From Cryptomeria japonica (lineage: Eukaryota; Streptophyta; Pinopsida; Cupressales; Cupressaceae): 64,000 bases of DNA. The notes beneath the pieces were generated by a model. That model was not told the origin of the DNA. It ran no database searches and worked only from the letters and a program-made list of their open reading frames with translations. The stretch is taken from NCBI RefSeq assembly GCF_030272615.1, contig NC_081411.1, forward strand, positions 825,834,397 to 825,898,396, given 5' to 3'. A program made the translations under genes and the position numbers. Below are positions 47,691 through 57,187 of the stretch, in pieces (positions within the stretch are counted from its first letter, which is position 1; each line of letters begins with the position of its first letter).

Positions 47691-48683
47691 AAGTTTGAAA
47701 AAAATGGAGATAAAATTCGAAAAAATCAACCTACACATGGAAGGTCAAACAAAGTCAACATGATGTCACAAAATCCACAGAGATTTCAAAATTAAATCCA
47801 AAATGAAGAAATATCTAAATAAAAAAAAAAAATTCTCAAAATAAATCCAAAATGGAAAGTTTTTTGAGAGAATATTAAAAGGTTTTTGAGATATTAATTC
47901 AAAATGGAAAGTTTTTTTTGAAAGGGAATATTGGAGGATTAATGAATATCTTCAAACTTAAATCAAAATGGAAAGTTTTTTTAGAATTAGAAGTATGAGT
48001 TGGATGATTTTAGGGGTTTTGCTTAAACCTTGTCTACAAATACTTCATTATCAAATTCATTATTACACCAAGAAGTTCAAAATTACTAAGGAGAGCTTAG
48101 TAAAGTATGTCGGTTTGAAGATCATTTGGAGGAAATTCTAGATATTGCTGGAAGTGGGATAATATTTTTGGCAGAAGGCTTACAGATTTCTGGAGAAAGG
48201 CATCTTTTCTGAATTTTCTCAATATCTTGGAGAAAAGTCTAGCCTTACTCCTATCCAAGTCAGAGGTGAAATTAAAATTGTGAATTTTTTGAATATTTTC
48301 CAGAATTTAATAAATGATTTTTTCGAAAATTTTGGAGAAAGAAAATCGTTTTTTTTTGCTAAGTATGAATTTTTTTTTAAAGTTTTGACACTTGATGGTG
48401 ATTTCAAACAACCTCAAGGCAGAGGGTCTGGAGGTGAAAATTCAATTTTTTTGGCTAAGTATGAAGTTTTTTTGAAAGTTTTAACACTTGATGGTGACTT
48501 CAACCAGCCTCAAGGTTGAGGGTCTGGAGGTGAAAATTCAATTTTTGTGGCTAAGTATGAGAGTGAAAAATGGAAAATTTTCCAACACTTAGCCATTTCG
48601 TGGCCTCGTAGTTTTTTTTTTGAAATTTTGTAGAAATTTTCTAACTTAAAGTTTTCATCATTCATCTGCAGGTCTTGAGTACC
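47691..48683 (+). other. Leader of the E-family ORF
   Basis: A/T-rich, with several GAAAGTTTTTT repeats (47860-47990) and a duplicated TTGACACTTGATGGTGATTTCAA...GAGGGTCTGGAGGTGAAAATTC unit (about 48385 and 48480). A pyrimidine stretch ending in CATCTGCAG just before the start codon (48671) looks like a 3' splice site, so the ORF may be translated from a spliced transcript. Confidence 0.5.
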
Positions 48684-51600
48684 ATGAAGTTCCAGGTAGA
48701 TAAAGATGCTCCTCCAGAGTCGAGGATGACTTCCAAGTGGAAGAACATCAACAACACCAACCTCGGACACATCAATCTGAGGGAGTTTAAGAAGCGAATG
48801 TTTGGTCTGGATAACCTTGTGCCTACCACCATTGCGCGAAAAATGATGAAGAGTGGTATTGTGCACGCTGCCGGCTTCCTCCCCACCATGCAGTGCAATG
48901 AACTAGTAGTTGAATGTGCCAAACACTACAATCCCATCAGTAAGGATATTGTTGCACCTAATGGAAGAGTGTTGGCGAATGTCAGCGATGAGGCCATCAG
49001 AGAGGCCTTCAGGATCCTTGAGTACCACAACACAGTATATATGACCAAGGATGAAGTTGACAGTCTGTACCATGATCACCTGGAAGAATATGATGCCATA
49101 GTTAATCATTCCCGGCTAGACAAGTCGAGGAAGGGCGCCTCCAAACTCCAGAGAAAGAGCCTAGTGCGAGCATACTTCAAGGAGGACATTGGGGACATGA
49201 TTGTCTTGCTCAATAGAATGATAGGAAATCCTCAGGGAGCTCCATTCGAACCCTGGATGTATTATTTCATTAATGAAATAATCAATGGAGTAAAAATGAT
49301 AGATTGGGCCCGTATGATCAGCGACAACCTAGACAGCCAGCTAAGGAATCTGGAGGCGAATAGGACTTTCTTCACGAGTTCTTACTTGTTCTATTCTTTA
49401 GCCAGGACCTACAGATACAAAGGTCTCACTTGTAGAGGAGAAGTTGGGAACAAGGAGAACCAATTTCCGGTATATGATTGCTATCCCCAGCTCCATATGG
49501 AGGAGAAGTTCCATTTCAAAAGGGTGAATGATGCCTTCCTGATGCACATTACCCGGATCCTTCAAGGTGGCTTGCACCAGAGGCTCTCTCAAGAGTCTAT
49601 GGACTTCATCAGTTGGTTCGGGTGTTGGTACATCCAATATCCAAATTTCACTTACCTCCGAATTCAGGGATTCTCTAGTCCTCCATACATGCTTCCAGCT
49701 TACCCTACCAACCGAGTGGTGTTGCTCGAGGTTGTGAGACAATTGGAGGAGTATATAGTGATTCAAAGGGATAAGCAGACGAAGGCAGGGACATCCTCAC
49801 TTACAATTGGTAATAGGCTGGAAACATGTCCATCATCACAGGCTGTAGCTACCGCTGAGAAAGAACTGGCCTGGTATCCCTTCTACCAATACAAGGCAAG
49901 AAAGGATTTCGATCCATTCCATAGGATAAAGAAGATCGAAGGGACAACGTTTGAGCACAGACTGGATCTGGAAGACCACTGGGCTAATGCAACCGATAGT
50001 TTCGAGATCCGGAAGAGGTTCTGGTCAAGAATTCCTTTAAGTATGGTTAGAGCAACGGAAGTATTCAAAGCTGCCGATTAGGTAGAAGAAAGCCTAGAAC
50101 TTCAGCAGCCGGGTTTTGAGAAGATGAAGAATGAACCTTTAGTCTTGATAGACTGGACAGAGGGAGAAAAATCAGATCTAGCAGACCTCATGAGGTCGGT
50201 GGTTGAGTACTCAAGGTGGTGGGCGTCTGAAAAGACAAAATAGTTGAAGGCCAAAGGTGTGGTTCTAACTTATGAATTAATGGGAGTAGATGATACTCTG
50301 TTCGTCCATCCTTGTACCTCCATCGGTGATGCTCGGAATCCAGAAAGTGTTGGATCTCGAAAGAGAAAGGAGTTGGGTGGAAGCTCCACAAAGTGCACAG
50401 GGAAAAGGGCTGTAGTTGAGAGAAGAGAATCCAGCGAAAGTCACTCCATCCTAAGTGTTGCTTCCATTGCGCCTGATCAGAGTATAATTGGGGAACAAGA
50501 GATGAACATCTATGTGAGTGATGATGAAGTAAGAGTGCTTTCCTAGCCAGTTGAGGAAGTGGTGGAGAAGGTCTTCCGAATTCCAGACAAGGGGCAGGAT
50601 GAAGCCCCTACAATCTTCTTGGATGGCATACCAGCGAACCCAGGAGAAGCAGACGATGAGTTTGATCGGAACACTGTAGAACAATCAACCATTCCTGATT
50701 GACTGAGAGCAAGGATAAAGGCCAAGGTTCCCAAGGATGTCCACTCAACTGAGGAGGTTACCACAACATTCTTGGAGAAGGTGAATGAACCCACCATAGC
50801 TAAACCGCCCAAACCAGCCAGGAAGTTCTCCCTGATTCAGAGAGACAGTGCCGGATTCAGGACAGTCCAGATAGCAGTGCCCAAAGAAGGGAAGACTAGG
50901 GACAATGTCACCGCAGATGACTACAAGATTACCACCATAGAGATGGGTAAGCCTACACAGGACCAGGAGATCCACTATTTTGACGACTCCTGTAATGTTC
51001 TAAAGACAAGGCTGGCTCATGAGAAAGAAAAGAGGAAGAAAGTGGAAGAAGAGAACCATCAGTGGAGGAAGTATGTTCTCCATCTTACCAGCCCGCTCAA
51101 CCATGAAGTCCCAGCTACTCCACCACAGCCTCTTCAGCAGGGATCAATGAAGGACTATGATGAGATGAAGGGATCATACACTCATGAAAAGGAGTGGATT
51201 TCAGACGCTGTGATACGTGCTGACACCCTGGTAGAAAACTTAGTATCAGCACATGAGGCAACTTCTTTGTTGATTGATCGTATCTAGGATCTGTCATCCA
51301 ATTGGGAAGAAGTGGATGAAATTCAGAATGAAATACTCCCTCACTTGAAGGTTATTCGAGGCATGTCAAAGAAGAGCTTAGTGGATGCAGGCATCATACA
51401 GACAGGAGACAGGTATGACTTCGGCACGTGGTACTATGCTTTGGTCACTCGGATTGAGGTTCTAAAGAAATCCGAGACCAAGTGTTTTGAGATGGAGGCA
51501 AGGGTTAGAGAGATCCTGGGCAAGGTATTCCGTGTAGCGTCAGAGATTTGGCAGAAGGAATGCCTAAGGGAGAAGCATTTACAAGAAGAGAACCTGAGAG

Positions 51601-51866
51601 CCAGGATTCAGACAAGCTTCTTCCGAGATTCAGGGATGATTAACAAAGGTGATCTTTCGAAGATTGCAAACTTCCTCTCCATCGATGACAACTTCCTCAC
51701 CCAAGCAGTGGAATGGGAAGGCATCCTTGCCACATGCGTCGATGATGTGGATCTCATCGACTTCCAGATTGGCGGTTTGCCAAGTGTCACCATGGAGGAG
51801 GTCAAGCTCGTGGTGTCCAGATACGTTGAATCTCTGAAAGAGGAAAGTGGCCACTCACCTCAGTAA
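48684..51866 (+). pseudogene. E-family long ORF, copy 2 (one frame, five in-frame stops)
   Basis: A single reading frame of 1061 codons including the stop, from ATG 48684, broken only by TAG 50079, TAG 50241, TAG 50544, TGA 50700 and TAG 51285. N-terminal domain (residues ~1-465) carries M-T-S-K-W, T-N-L-G-H, C-A-K-H-Y, W-A-R-M-I-S-D-N-L, S-S-Y-L-F-Y-S-L-A-R, H-I-T-R-I-L-Q-G-G and P-P-Y-M-L-P...R-V-V-L-L-E-V. A charged linker with an R-K-R-K-type basic patch follows, then an E/K-rich coiled-coil-like segment (about 51010-51075) and a helical C-terminal part. About half of the aligned residues in the first domain match the E2 copy by eye. No known catalytic motif is visible. A gag-like structural role is possible but unproven. 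Confidence 0.8.
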
Positions 51867-52006
51867 AATTAGCAGCTGCGCCACTTGTCACTCTTTCATT
51901 TGCTTGAACTGATAGTATTTCGGGAAACCCTAATTAGGGTTTAGGACTTTCAATCTTGGCCCTTGATCACCGTTTGATCTTGGCCATTCATTTATTTTTG
52001 AGAAAC

Positions 52007-52015
52007 TATATAAGG
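52007..52015 (+). promoter_or_regulatory. TATA box near the 3' end of E
   Basis: TATATAAGG about 70 bp after the CCCTAATTAGGGTTT motif and 0.73 kb before the element end. This is the arrangement expected for an LTR promoter with R/U5 downstream. Confidence 0.55.
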
Positions 52016-52748
52016 TTGCCTCCTCTCATTTGAAAAGGGTGAGGTTTTTGATGTATTGCTGCTTAAGGTCATTTCCAGATAATATATTGCATGTGCGCTC
52101 CTTTGTAATCTCTATTATTTGAATGATTTGCATGGTTTCAATTGCCTCAACACTTAGTTAAAATTAACTTAGATTTGCTTTCATTATTGTTAATTCGAAT
52201 GAAGGATTTGATAAGTGTCAATTGATGGTGTATCTCCGCTCATACTTTTGGTGTATGGATGATTTCCATCTCACTGTGCAAAGTTAGTCTGAGCCCATCC
52301 CTTGTGCATCCCAACATCTTGATCATAAGCACAACCCATTGAAGATTGCACCGGCCTTGTGTAGTTGTCCCTAGTGTGGCGAAGCAAGGTTTGGTTTTTT
52401 GAGAGCACCCATTTGATACCGTCTGCAGAATTCATAGGATTAGATTAGCCTTCCTGAACTCTTTTCCTTTTCTTTTGAAAGTCTAAATCCCAGAAAATCC
52501 CCCCAAAAAAAAGAAAGAAGAGCCTAAATTGCTATATCCATCTAAGTCCAGCAGTTCAAGAATACTTGTCAAACGTAAGTCCCCCTTGAAAATTTCAGCA
52601 TACACTACCCAAGAAGCTATTCCACTAAAGTCGCTTGTTCGCACATATAGACCTTGGAATCAGTAGTGATTTTTCAAGAGAGGATAGAATACCTTCGGGT
52701 ATCCTATCCTAATGTTTGGTAGATGATAAAACAGACACCAACAGGACC

Positions 52749-53337
52749 CTTTGGAAGGGTCAGGGGCGAAATTCTTCTTTAAGCTCAAATTCCAAATTTC
52801 TTCACTGTCTGAGTGTATTCAATTCGCTTTCAAGGCACTTTTCAAGGCATCAACATTTTTCCAATCGCCATGGGGCAAGGCTTTCAACTCAAACTAGGTG
52901 CAAGAAAGGACTCTAAAGAATTCACTCCTGTACCTTTGGAAGGGTCAGGAGCGAATTTGACTTTTGAGCTCAAATTCTTATCTTTCCAAAGCTAAGTTTG
53001 TTCAAAGGTACCTCCAAGGGTGGATTCAAGCTAATTTCTTTCCAATTCATGCCTTTCTAGAATGAGATTTCATCCAAATTAGGAGTGCAAAGAGAGTTTA
53101 GGAGGAATTCTCTCCTGTACCTTTGGAAGGGTTAGGAGCGAATTTGACATTTAAGTCCAAATTCTTAACTCTCTCTCAAATTTTCAAATCTATCTTTCAC
53201 AATTACTCTCCTCCAAAGAGATAGGCAAGTGTATTAGCACCAAACAAGGTCTTGAAGCGTAAGAATCCATCCCAAATGAGGGTAATGATCTCTTTCTTAA
53301 GAGATTTGCTCCTATACTTTTGGAAGGGTTAGGAGCG
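52749..53337 (-). repeat. ~190-bp degenerate tandem repeats with palindromic core (E2), second part
   Basis: Continuation of the array interrupted by element E. Cores at 52749 (right half of the split core), 52923, 53111 and 53307. The spacing across the insertion (185 bp after removing E) matches the rest of the array. Confidence 0.8.
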
Positions 53338-53640
53338 ATTTTGACAGTCTTTCAATCAACTTGCCCTTGAAATCTTTCATCGTTCGTGCCTACACTTCGA
53401 TTATTGCTTCGTCATATTAACTCAAACTCCACAGAAGACAATACTCTGGCCTAACAACTTACAACTTGACCCACACCCTTGACTCATTTGGACTCAAACT
53501 CTCAAGACTTCCTTTATAAAATAGACATTCTTCAACTCTCTAAGGCAAGGCCTTACTAAAATTCACATCAGGATTCTAGGCATAGAACTATGACTTCCCC
53601 ATTCTTAGGGCAGACTCGGCTCTAAAAGGAACCCTAGGGA

Positions 53641-54020
53641 GAATTATGAGGCAAGCTCTTCAAAAGAAACCCCAATTTACCTAACCTAGGTCATCACTAA
53701 CTCACTCAAAACACCTAACAAGCAGAGAAAAGCCAAGCAAAGAGAAAGCAAGACCCAAAAAGAGAGGGGTCCCCATTTTGATGGGGCGATGTGTGAGATG
53801 GTCACAACAGTATGAAATGCTGGTACGGCAGAATTATGAGGCAAGCTCTTCAAAAGAAACCCCAATTTACCTAACCTAGGTCATCACTAACTCACTCAAA
53901 ACACCTAACAAGCAGAGAAAAGCCAAGCAAAGAGAAAGCAAGACCCAAAAAGAGAGGGGTCCCCATTTTGATGGGGCGATGTGTGAGATGGTCACAACAG
54001 TATGAAACGCTGGTATGGCA
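53641..54020. repeat. 190-bp tandem duplication across the E2 / hAT junction
   Basis: Two near-identical 190-bp units (53641-53830 and 53831-54020). Each contains the last ~170 bp of E2, the GTATG target-site copy and ~16 bp of hAT-like element. The left and right borders share AGAATT. Confidence 0.93.
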
Positions 54021-54067
54021 GAATTTTTTTGGGGAGTTGGGTATGTTTTCAGTACGTTCATACAAAA

Positions 54068-54145
54068 ATAATATATATATATATATATAGGTATGTATGT
54101 ATGTATGTATATGTATGTATAGGTATATGTATGTATGTAAACAAT
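54068..54145. repeat. TA / GTAT microsatellite
   Basis: A (TA)n run followed by interrupted GTAT repeats, inside the right piece of the hAT-like element. Confidence 0.95.
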
Positions 54146-55926
54146 AGAATTAAGCTTAGAATGTCAGATACCAATATATATGCCTAACAAAACTGTTACA
54201 AATTTCAAATTTTGAAACATAACAATACTAATATAAATTTAGTTTTTAACATCAAAAAGATCAAACTAGAATCACTAAACATTTTTGGAAACATTTCGGC
54301 ATCTAAAAACACGAACCCCGGACGTACCCACAGGAGATTATTTTTAGAATCCGATTCCGGTCTGTTTCATACTCAGGATCGCCCAAAAAACCCGACGATT
54401 CAGCAACTTAGCATAATAGGATGACCTTTCATTTTCCAAACTTGGGTGCCCAACTCATGACTTTTCATCTTTCCAAAGGGGATGCCTAAGAAGAAAATTC
54501 TCCCATTGTGCTTTGTAACAGCAACTGAAATGTGTTCACCTCTTTGAAATACAATTACAATTTGTCATAGAAAATAAATATTAAATGTTTTGACTCTCAT
54601 GTCCTCTAGAAAAATGTTTCTTATTGCATGTTTCCTTATTGACAAGTTGAGATTATTGCCACATAGGATGGCCTGATACAACTTTTCTCAATAATAATAT
54701 ATCCACAATTTATGCATACTACATTCAAATCATTCATAGACTTATCTTGTAGAAGGGATAACATTATGATCCATCATTGATTTACAGTGTTTGTGTTTTG
54801 GATGCTGCGGAGTGAATGCTTGTGGCTTGAAATGGATGTGCCTTCCCCTAGATTAGAACTTATGTGGTGTTTATGATAAATATGCAAGTCTCTGTTTAGT
54901 ATATAAAACTTAAGATGTATATCTGAACAATGTTGTTTGATAGTTGGATATTGCTAGAGTACTGTTTATATAAGTCCTAGTTTATTTTCCAAGTCGTTGA
55001 TTTTGGTAAGGGGTGATTCTGGTGGCCCAAGTATCTTGCAAAGTAACTGATACTAATGTTCATCTGATGAATTCCCCTATCAATGAAGGAGGTGCCACCA
55101 TGGGAAGAGGTAAGAATCACGTGGCTTTCGTAACTTCATTAGTAATTCTACTAATAGTTCAATTTCATTCTCAGATTTTGAAAGGTTGCTGAGCAGAGAC
55201 CTTATTAGGAGCAGACATAAGATTATTTGACAGGGATAAAGGACCTATGAGGCGAGCCCTTTGCTTTTGGCCTATTTGGATATTGATGATGTCATTTTAG
55301 AAGAAAACTAGTGGAAGGCTTAAGGGTCTTGCATGAACCTGCACCTTTGCAAATTTTTTCTTAGGAGGGGGCTAAGGTGGCTAAGGTTTAATATTTACCT
55401 GGTTTAAAGTTGTAAGATGATGATTCTGGGTATTTCTTTAGTATATTAAAATGAGATATAGGTAATGATGTGCTACATACTTACAAGTATTTCTTTATAA
55501 TGTTTACCATTTAAAATACCACTAGCTGATGATGGTTCCAGGTATTTCTTTTGCATGGTTAAAATACTCCTAGCTTAATGATGGTTAGAAACTAAAAACA
55601 TTTCTTTACTATGTTTAAAATTGCTCTAGCTGATAAGGGCTTCTAGTATTGCTTATTAGGATGAAGACGACCCAGCTGAAAGAATACTTGGAATGGGTTA
55701 AGGGATACTTAGCTGGCTTTCTTTTTTATATCTTCCTTTGTTTAATCTTTTTTTTTTTAATATTTTTTGTATGAAAAACTTTTGTCTATATATTTGTTTT
55801 GGAAGCTTGTTATATTGTCTACTGTTGCTTCTTATTTGAAGTGAGCATCATACTTGATTGAATTATTTATCCAAATCTTCATTCTATGTAAATTTCTTGG
55901 TCCAATTTAACTTTCGTACTGAGCAG

Positions 55927-56099
55927 AGCTCAAGAAATCCCTTTATGCGGCCTTCTCTCAATTTGGAAGGATAGTCGATATTGTTGCTCTAAAGACTATG
56001 AAGCTGAGGGGTCAAGCATTCATTGTTTTTGATGAAGTTACAGCTGCCAGCAATGCACTTCGACAAATGCAGGGCTTCCCATTCTATGATAAACCAATG
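55927..56099 (+). CDS. U2B'': U2 snRNP protein B'' exon 2
   Basis: The acceptor ...TACTGAGCAG precedes AGCTCAAG. With the last base of exon 1 it rebuilds E-L-K-K-S, so the junction reads K-K-E-E-L-K-K-S as in U1A/U2B'' proteins. The exon carries the body of RRM1: [15 protein letters not shown], the RNP1 motif RGQAFIVF, and [15 protein letters not shown]. It ends in phase 0 at a GTAGGT donor (56100). No stop or indel. V-D-I-V-A-L-K-T and the A-A-S-N-A-L stretch favour U2B'' over U1A. Confidence 0.95.
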
Positions 56100-56796
56100 G
56101 TAGGTTAATGGTCACTGCAAAATTTTGTTTTTCATATACTCCTTTCTGCTAAACCCTTTTTGTTTCTGCTAATTTTTTATTCCTTAAAGACTTTAAAATA
56201 TTGACTAGCATTGATTACCAAACATAAATTATTTGTGGTGCTTATACGCATTAATTGTTTTGAGCCTGCTTTTTCTACCATGTAGGATATGCTTGGCTTA
56301 TTGTTGGAACTGGTTGCTGTATATCCATCACATAGAAAAATGCTTGAGATTAGTCTGTTATTTCTTCAATATAGGCAATGTCAGGCTTGAATGTCGAGTG
56401 TGAATTCTTATTACAAAGCTATTAGTAGTAGTGCTACCAGTAAATTCAAGTATCCCTAGGTAAACTGATACGCTTGAATGCCAAGTATGAATGCTTATTA
56501 TAAAGCTGTTAGTAGTAGTGCTACCAGTAAATTTAAGTTATTGGTGCCACTAGTAAAATGATGCACGTAAAGCAATTAATAAATTTAAAGTGATTGTATT
56601 TGTTGCAGCTTTGCAGTATCTCTTTGCTGAAAGCCATTCAAATAATGCTATAACAGCTACTGTGTATTTTATCTTCTTTGTAGATATGTCTCTCTTGCAC
56701 TTAGTGTGTGACATGCTTGGAAAAGTGTATTCAAATATCAAGCCAACGAGTGTTGTTTGTCCCTATAATTCTGACTCATTATTTTTTGTGTGGCAG
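56100..56796 (+). other. U2B'': Intron 2 of the U2B'' gene (697 bp)
   Basis: GTAGGT donor, T-rich ...TTTGTGTGGCAG acceptor. It contains an 87-bp-period imperfect tandem duplication (about 56385-56450 and 56472-56537) with GTTAGTAGTAGTGCTACCAG-like cores. Confidence 0.9.
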
Positions 56797-56890
56797 AGGA
56801 TACAGTATGGAAAGTCAAAATCAGATACTATAGCAAAGGCAGAAGGTACATTTGTACCGAGGGAAAAGAGGAAAAAACAGGAAGAAAAAG
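56797..56890 (+). CDS. U2B'': U2 snRNP protein B'' exon 3 (last exon in window)
   Basis: Codes [10 protein letters not shown] followed by [17 protein letters not shown], completing RRM1 (the IQY strand) and entering the basic linker. It ends in phase 1 at GGTTTGG (GT at 56891). The three exons give 113 residues without a break. The protein is normally ~230 residues, so the linker and RRM2 must lie beyond the window. I found no matching exon between 56891 and 64000. Confidence 0.93.
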
Positions 56891-57187
56891 GTTTGGGGAC
56901 TCTTTGTTTTTATATTTGTCTGTTACAAGTTCTAAAATGCTGATTAGAAAGCTTCTGTCAGATAACTTTGTGAATTGCAGATCTAAGTTAAAAAGAATTG
57001 GGGAGTGGGGGTCAGGAAGAGGCACGTAACATGAGGGTCCTATAGGCACAAGAAACAAAAAAAGTTATGGTATAATATCTAAAAGAAATCTAAATAAAGA
57101 AAAGGATGACATAAATTGCTAATTTTGGAATATTGAGAAAGTACGAATCCAATTTGTCTTACCATAGTCAAAGCCACAATTGATGAG
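56891..57187 (+). other. U2B'': Start of intron 3 of the U2B'' gene
   Basis: Intron sequence without recognised elements. A possible acceptor TTGCAG near 56989 would put an immediate in-frame stop into the protein, so it is not taken as an exon. Intron 3 continues at least to the window end (over 7.1 kb). Confidence 0.6.

Larger units (their letters stand above)
45757..52743 (+). mobile_element. E: unclassified 6987-bp element, plus strand, inserted in E2
   Basis: Starts TGTTGTGACC (45757), ends CACCAACA (52743), with a perfect 5-bp duplication GGACC (45752-45756 and 52744-52748). Joining the flanks restores one copy of the E2 palindromic core (CTCTGGACCCTTTGG), which independently proves the ends. 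Contents in order: 5' terminus shared with E2, a 117-bp x4 array, a ~45-bp x~20 array, A/T-rich leader, one long ORF with five stops, CCCTAATTAGGGTTT, TATATAAGG, 0.73 kb to the end. No second TGTTGTGACC start and no second CACCAACA end is present, so it has no LTR pair. No RT, integrase or transposase is visible. Confidence 0.85.
33902..53999 (-). mobile_element. E2: unclassified ~7.4-kb element, minus strand, with two nested insertions
   Basis: Minus-strand start TGTTGTGACCATCTCACACATC at 53999, end ...CATCAACA at 33902, with a perfect 5-bp duplication GTATG (33897-33901 and 54000-54004). Removing copia (38196-43658), element E (45757-52743), their TSD copies and a 190-bp tandem duplication leaves about 7.4 kb. 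In element order: conserved ~60-bp 5' terminus, an array of ~190-bp degenerate repeats with palindromic cores, a leader, one long decayed ORF (38176-34970), a CCCTAATTAGGGTTT motif, TATATAAG (34778-34771) and ~0.87 kb to the end. No LTR pair, RT, integrase or transposase is visible. Either a giant solo LTR carrying an ORF in U3, or a new element type. Confidence 0.8.
33854..54411. mobile_element. hAT-like element (~455 bp) split by the E2 insertion
   Basis: The left piece is 33854-33901 and the right piece 54005-54411. Perfect 8-bp duplications CATAATAG flank it (33846-33853 and 54412-54419). Terminal inverted repeats: CTAAGTTGCCGAATCGGG on the left, and the right end read inwards is CTAAGTTGCTGAATCGTCGGG-like. 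No transposase. The E2 element with its own nested insertions sits between the pieces at GTATG. Right piece includes a TA/GTAT microsatellite. Confidence 0.85.
31293..55926 (+). other. U2B'': Intron 1 of the U2B'' gene (24,634 bp), filled with nested transposons
   Basis: Bounded by GGTATTT at the donor and ...ACTGAGCAG at the acceptor, phase 1. Subtracting E2 with its nested insertions and TSD copy (20,103 bp), the hAT-like element hosting it (~463 bp) and a second hAT-like element (~961 bp) leaves roughly 3.1 kb of older intron. The stretches 31295-32653, 33623-33845 and 54420-55926 hold no recognised gene or element. Several degenerate ~75-bp repeats with TATTTCTTT...AGCTGATGATGG motifs lie at about 55420-55650. 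Confidence 0.85.

Noticed and set aside
51870-51910. Possible 3' LTR start of element E (CTTGTCACTCTTTCATTTGC resembles TTGTGACCTTTTTCACACATCGC)
   Set aside because: Similarity is short and weak and absent from the matching place in E2, so not accepted as an LTR repeat.
44773-53337. CRISPR-like spaced repeats
   Set aside because: Spacers are themselves repeated and ~160 bp long, the repeats are degenerate palindromes, and the context is a plant transposon.
56985-57030. Exon 4 of U2B'' after a TTGCAG acceptor
   Set aside because: In phase 1 it reads D-L-S-stop and does not resemble the linker of the family.
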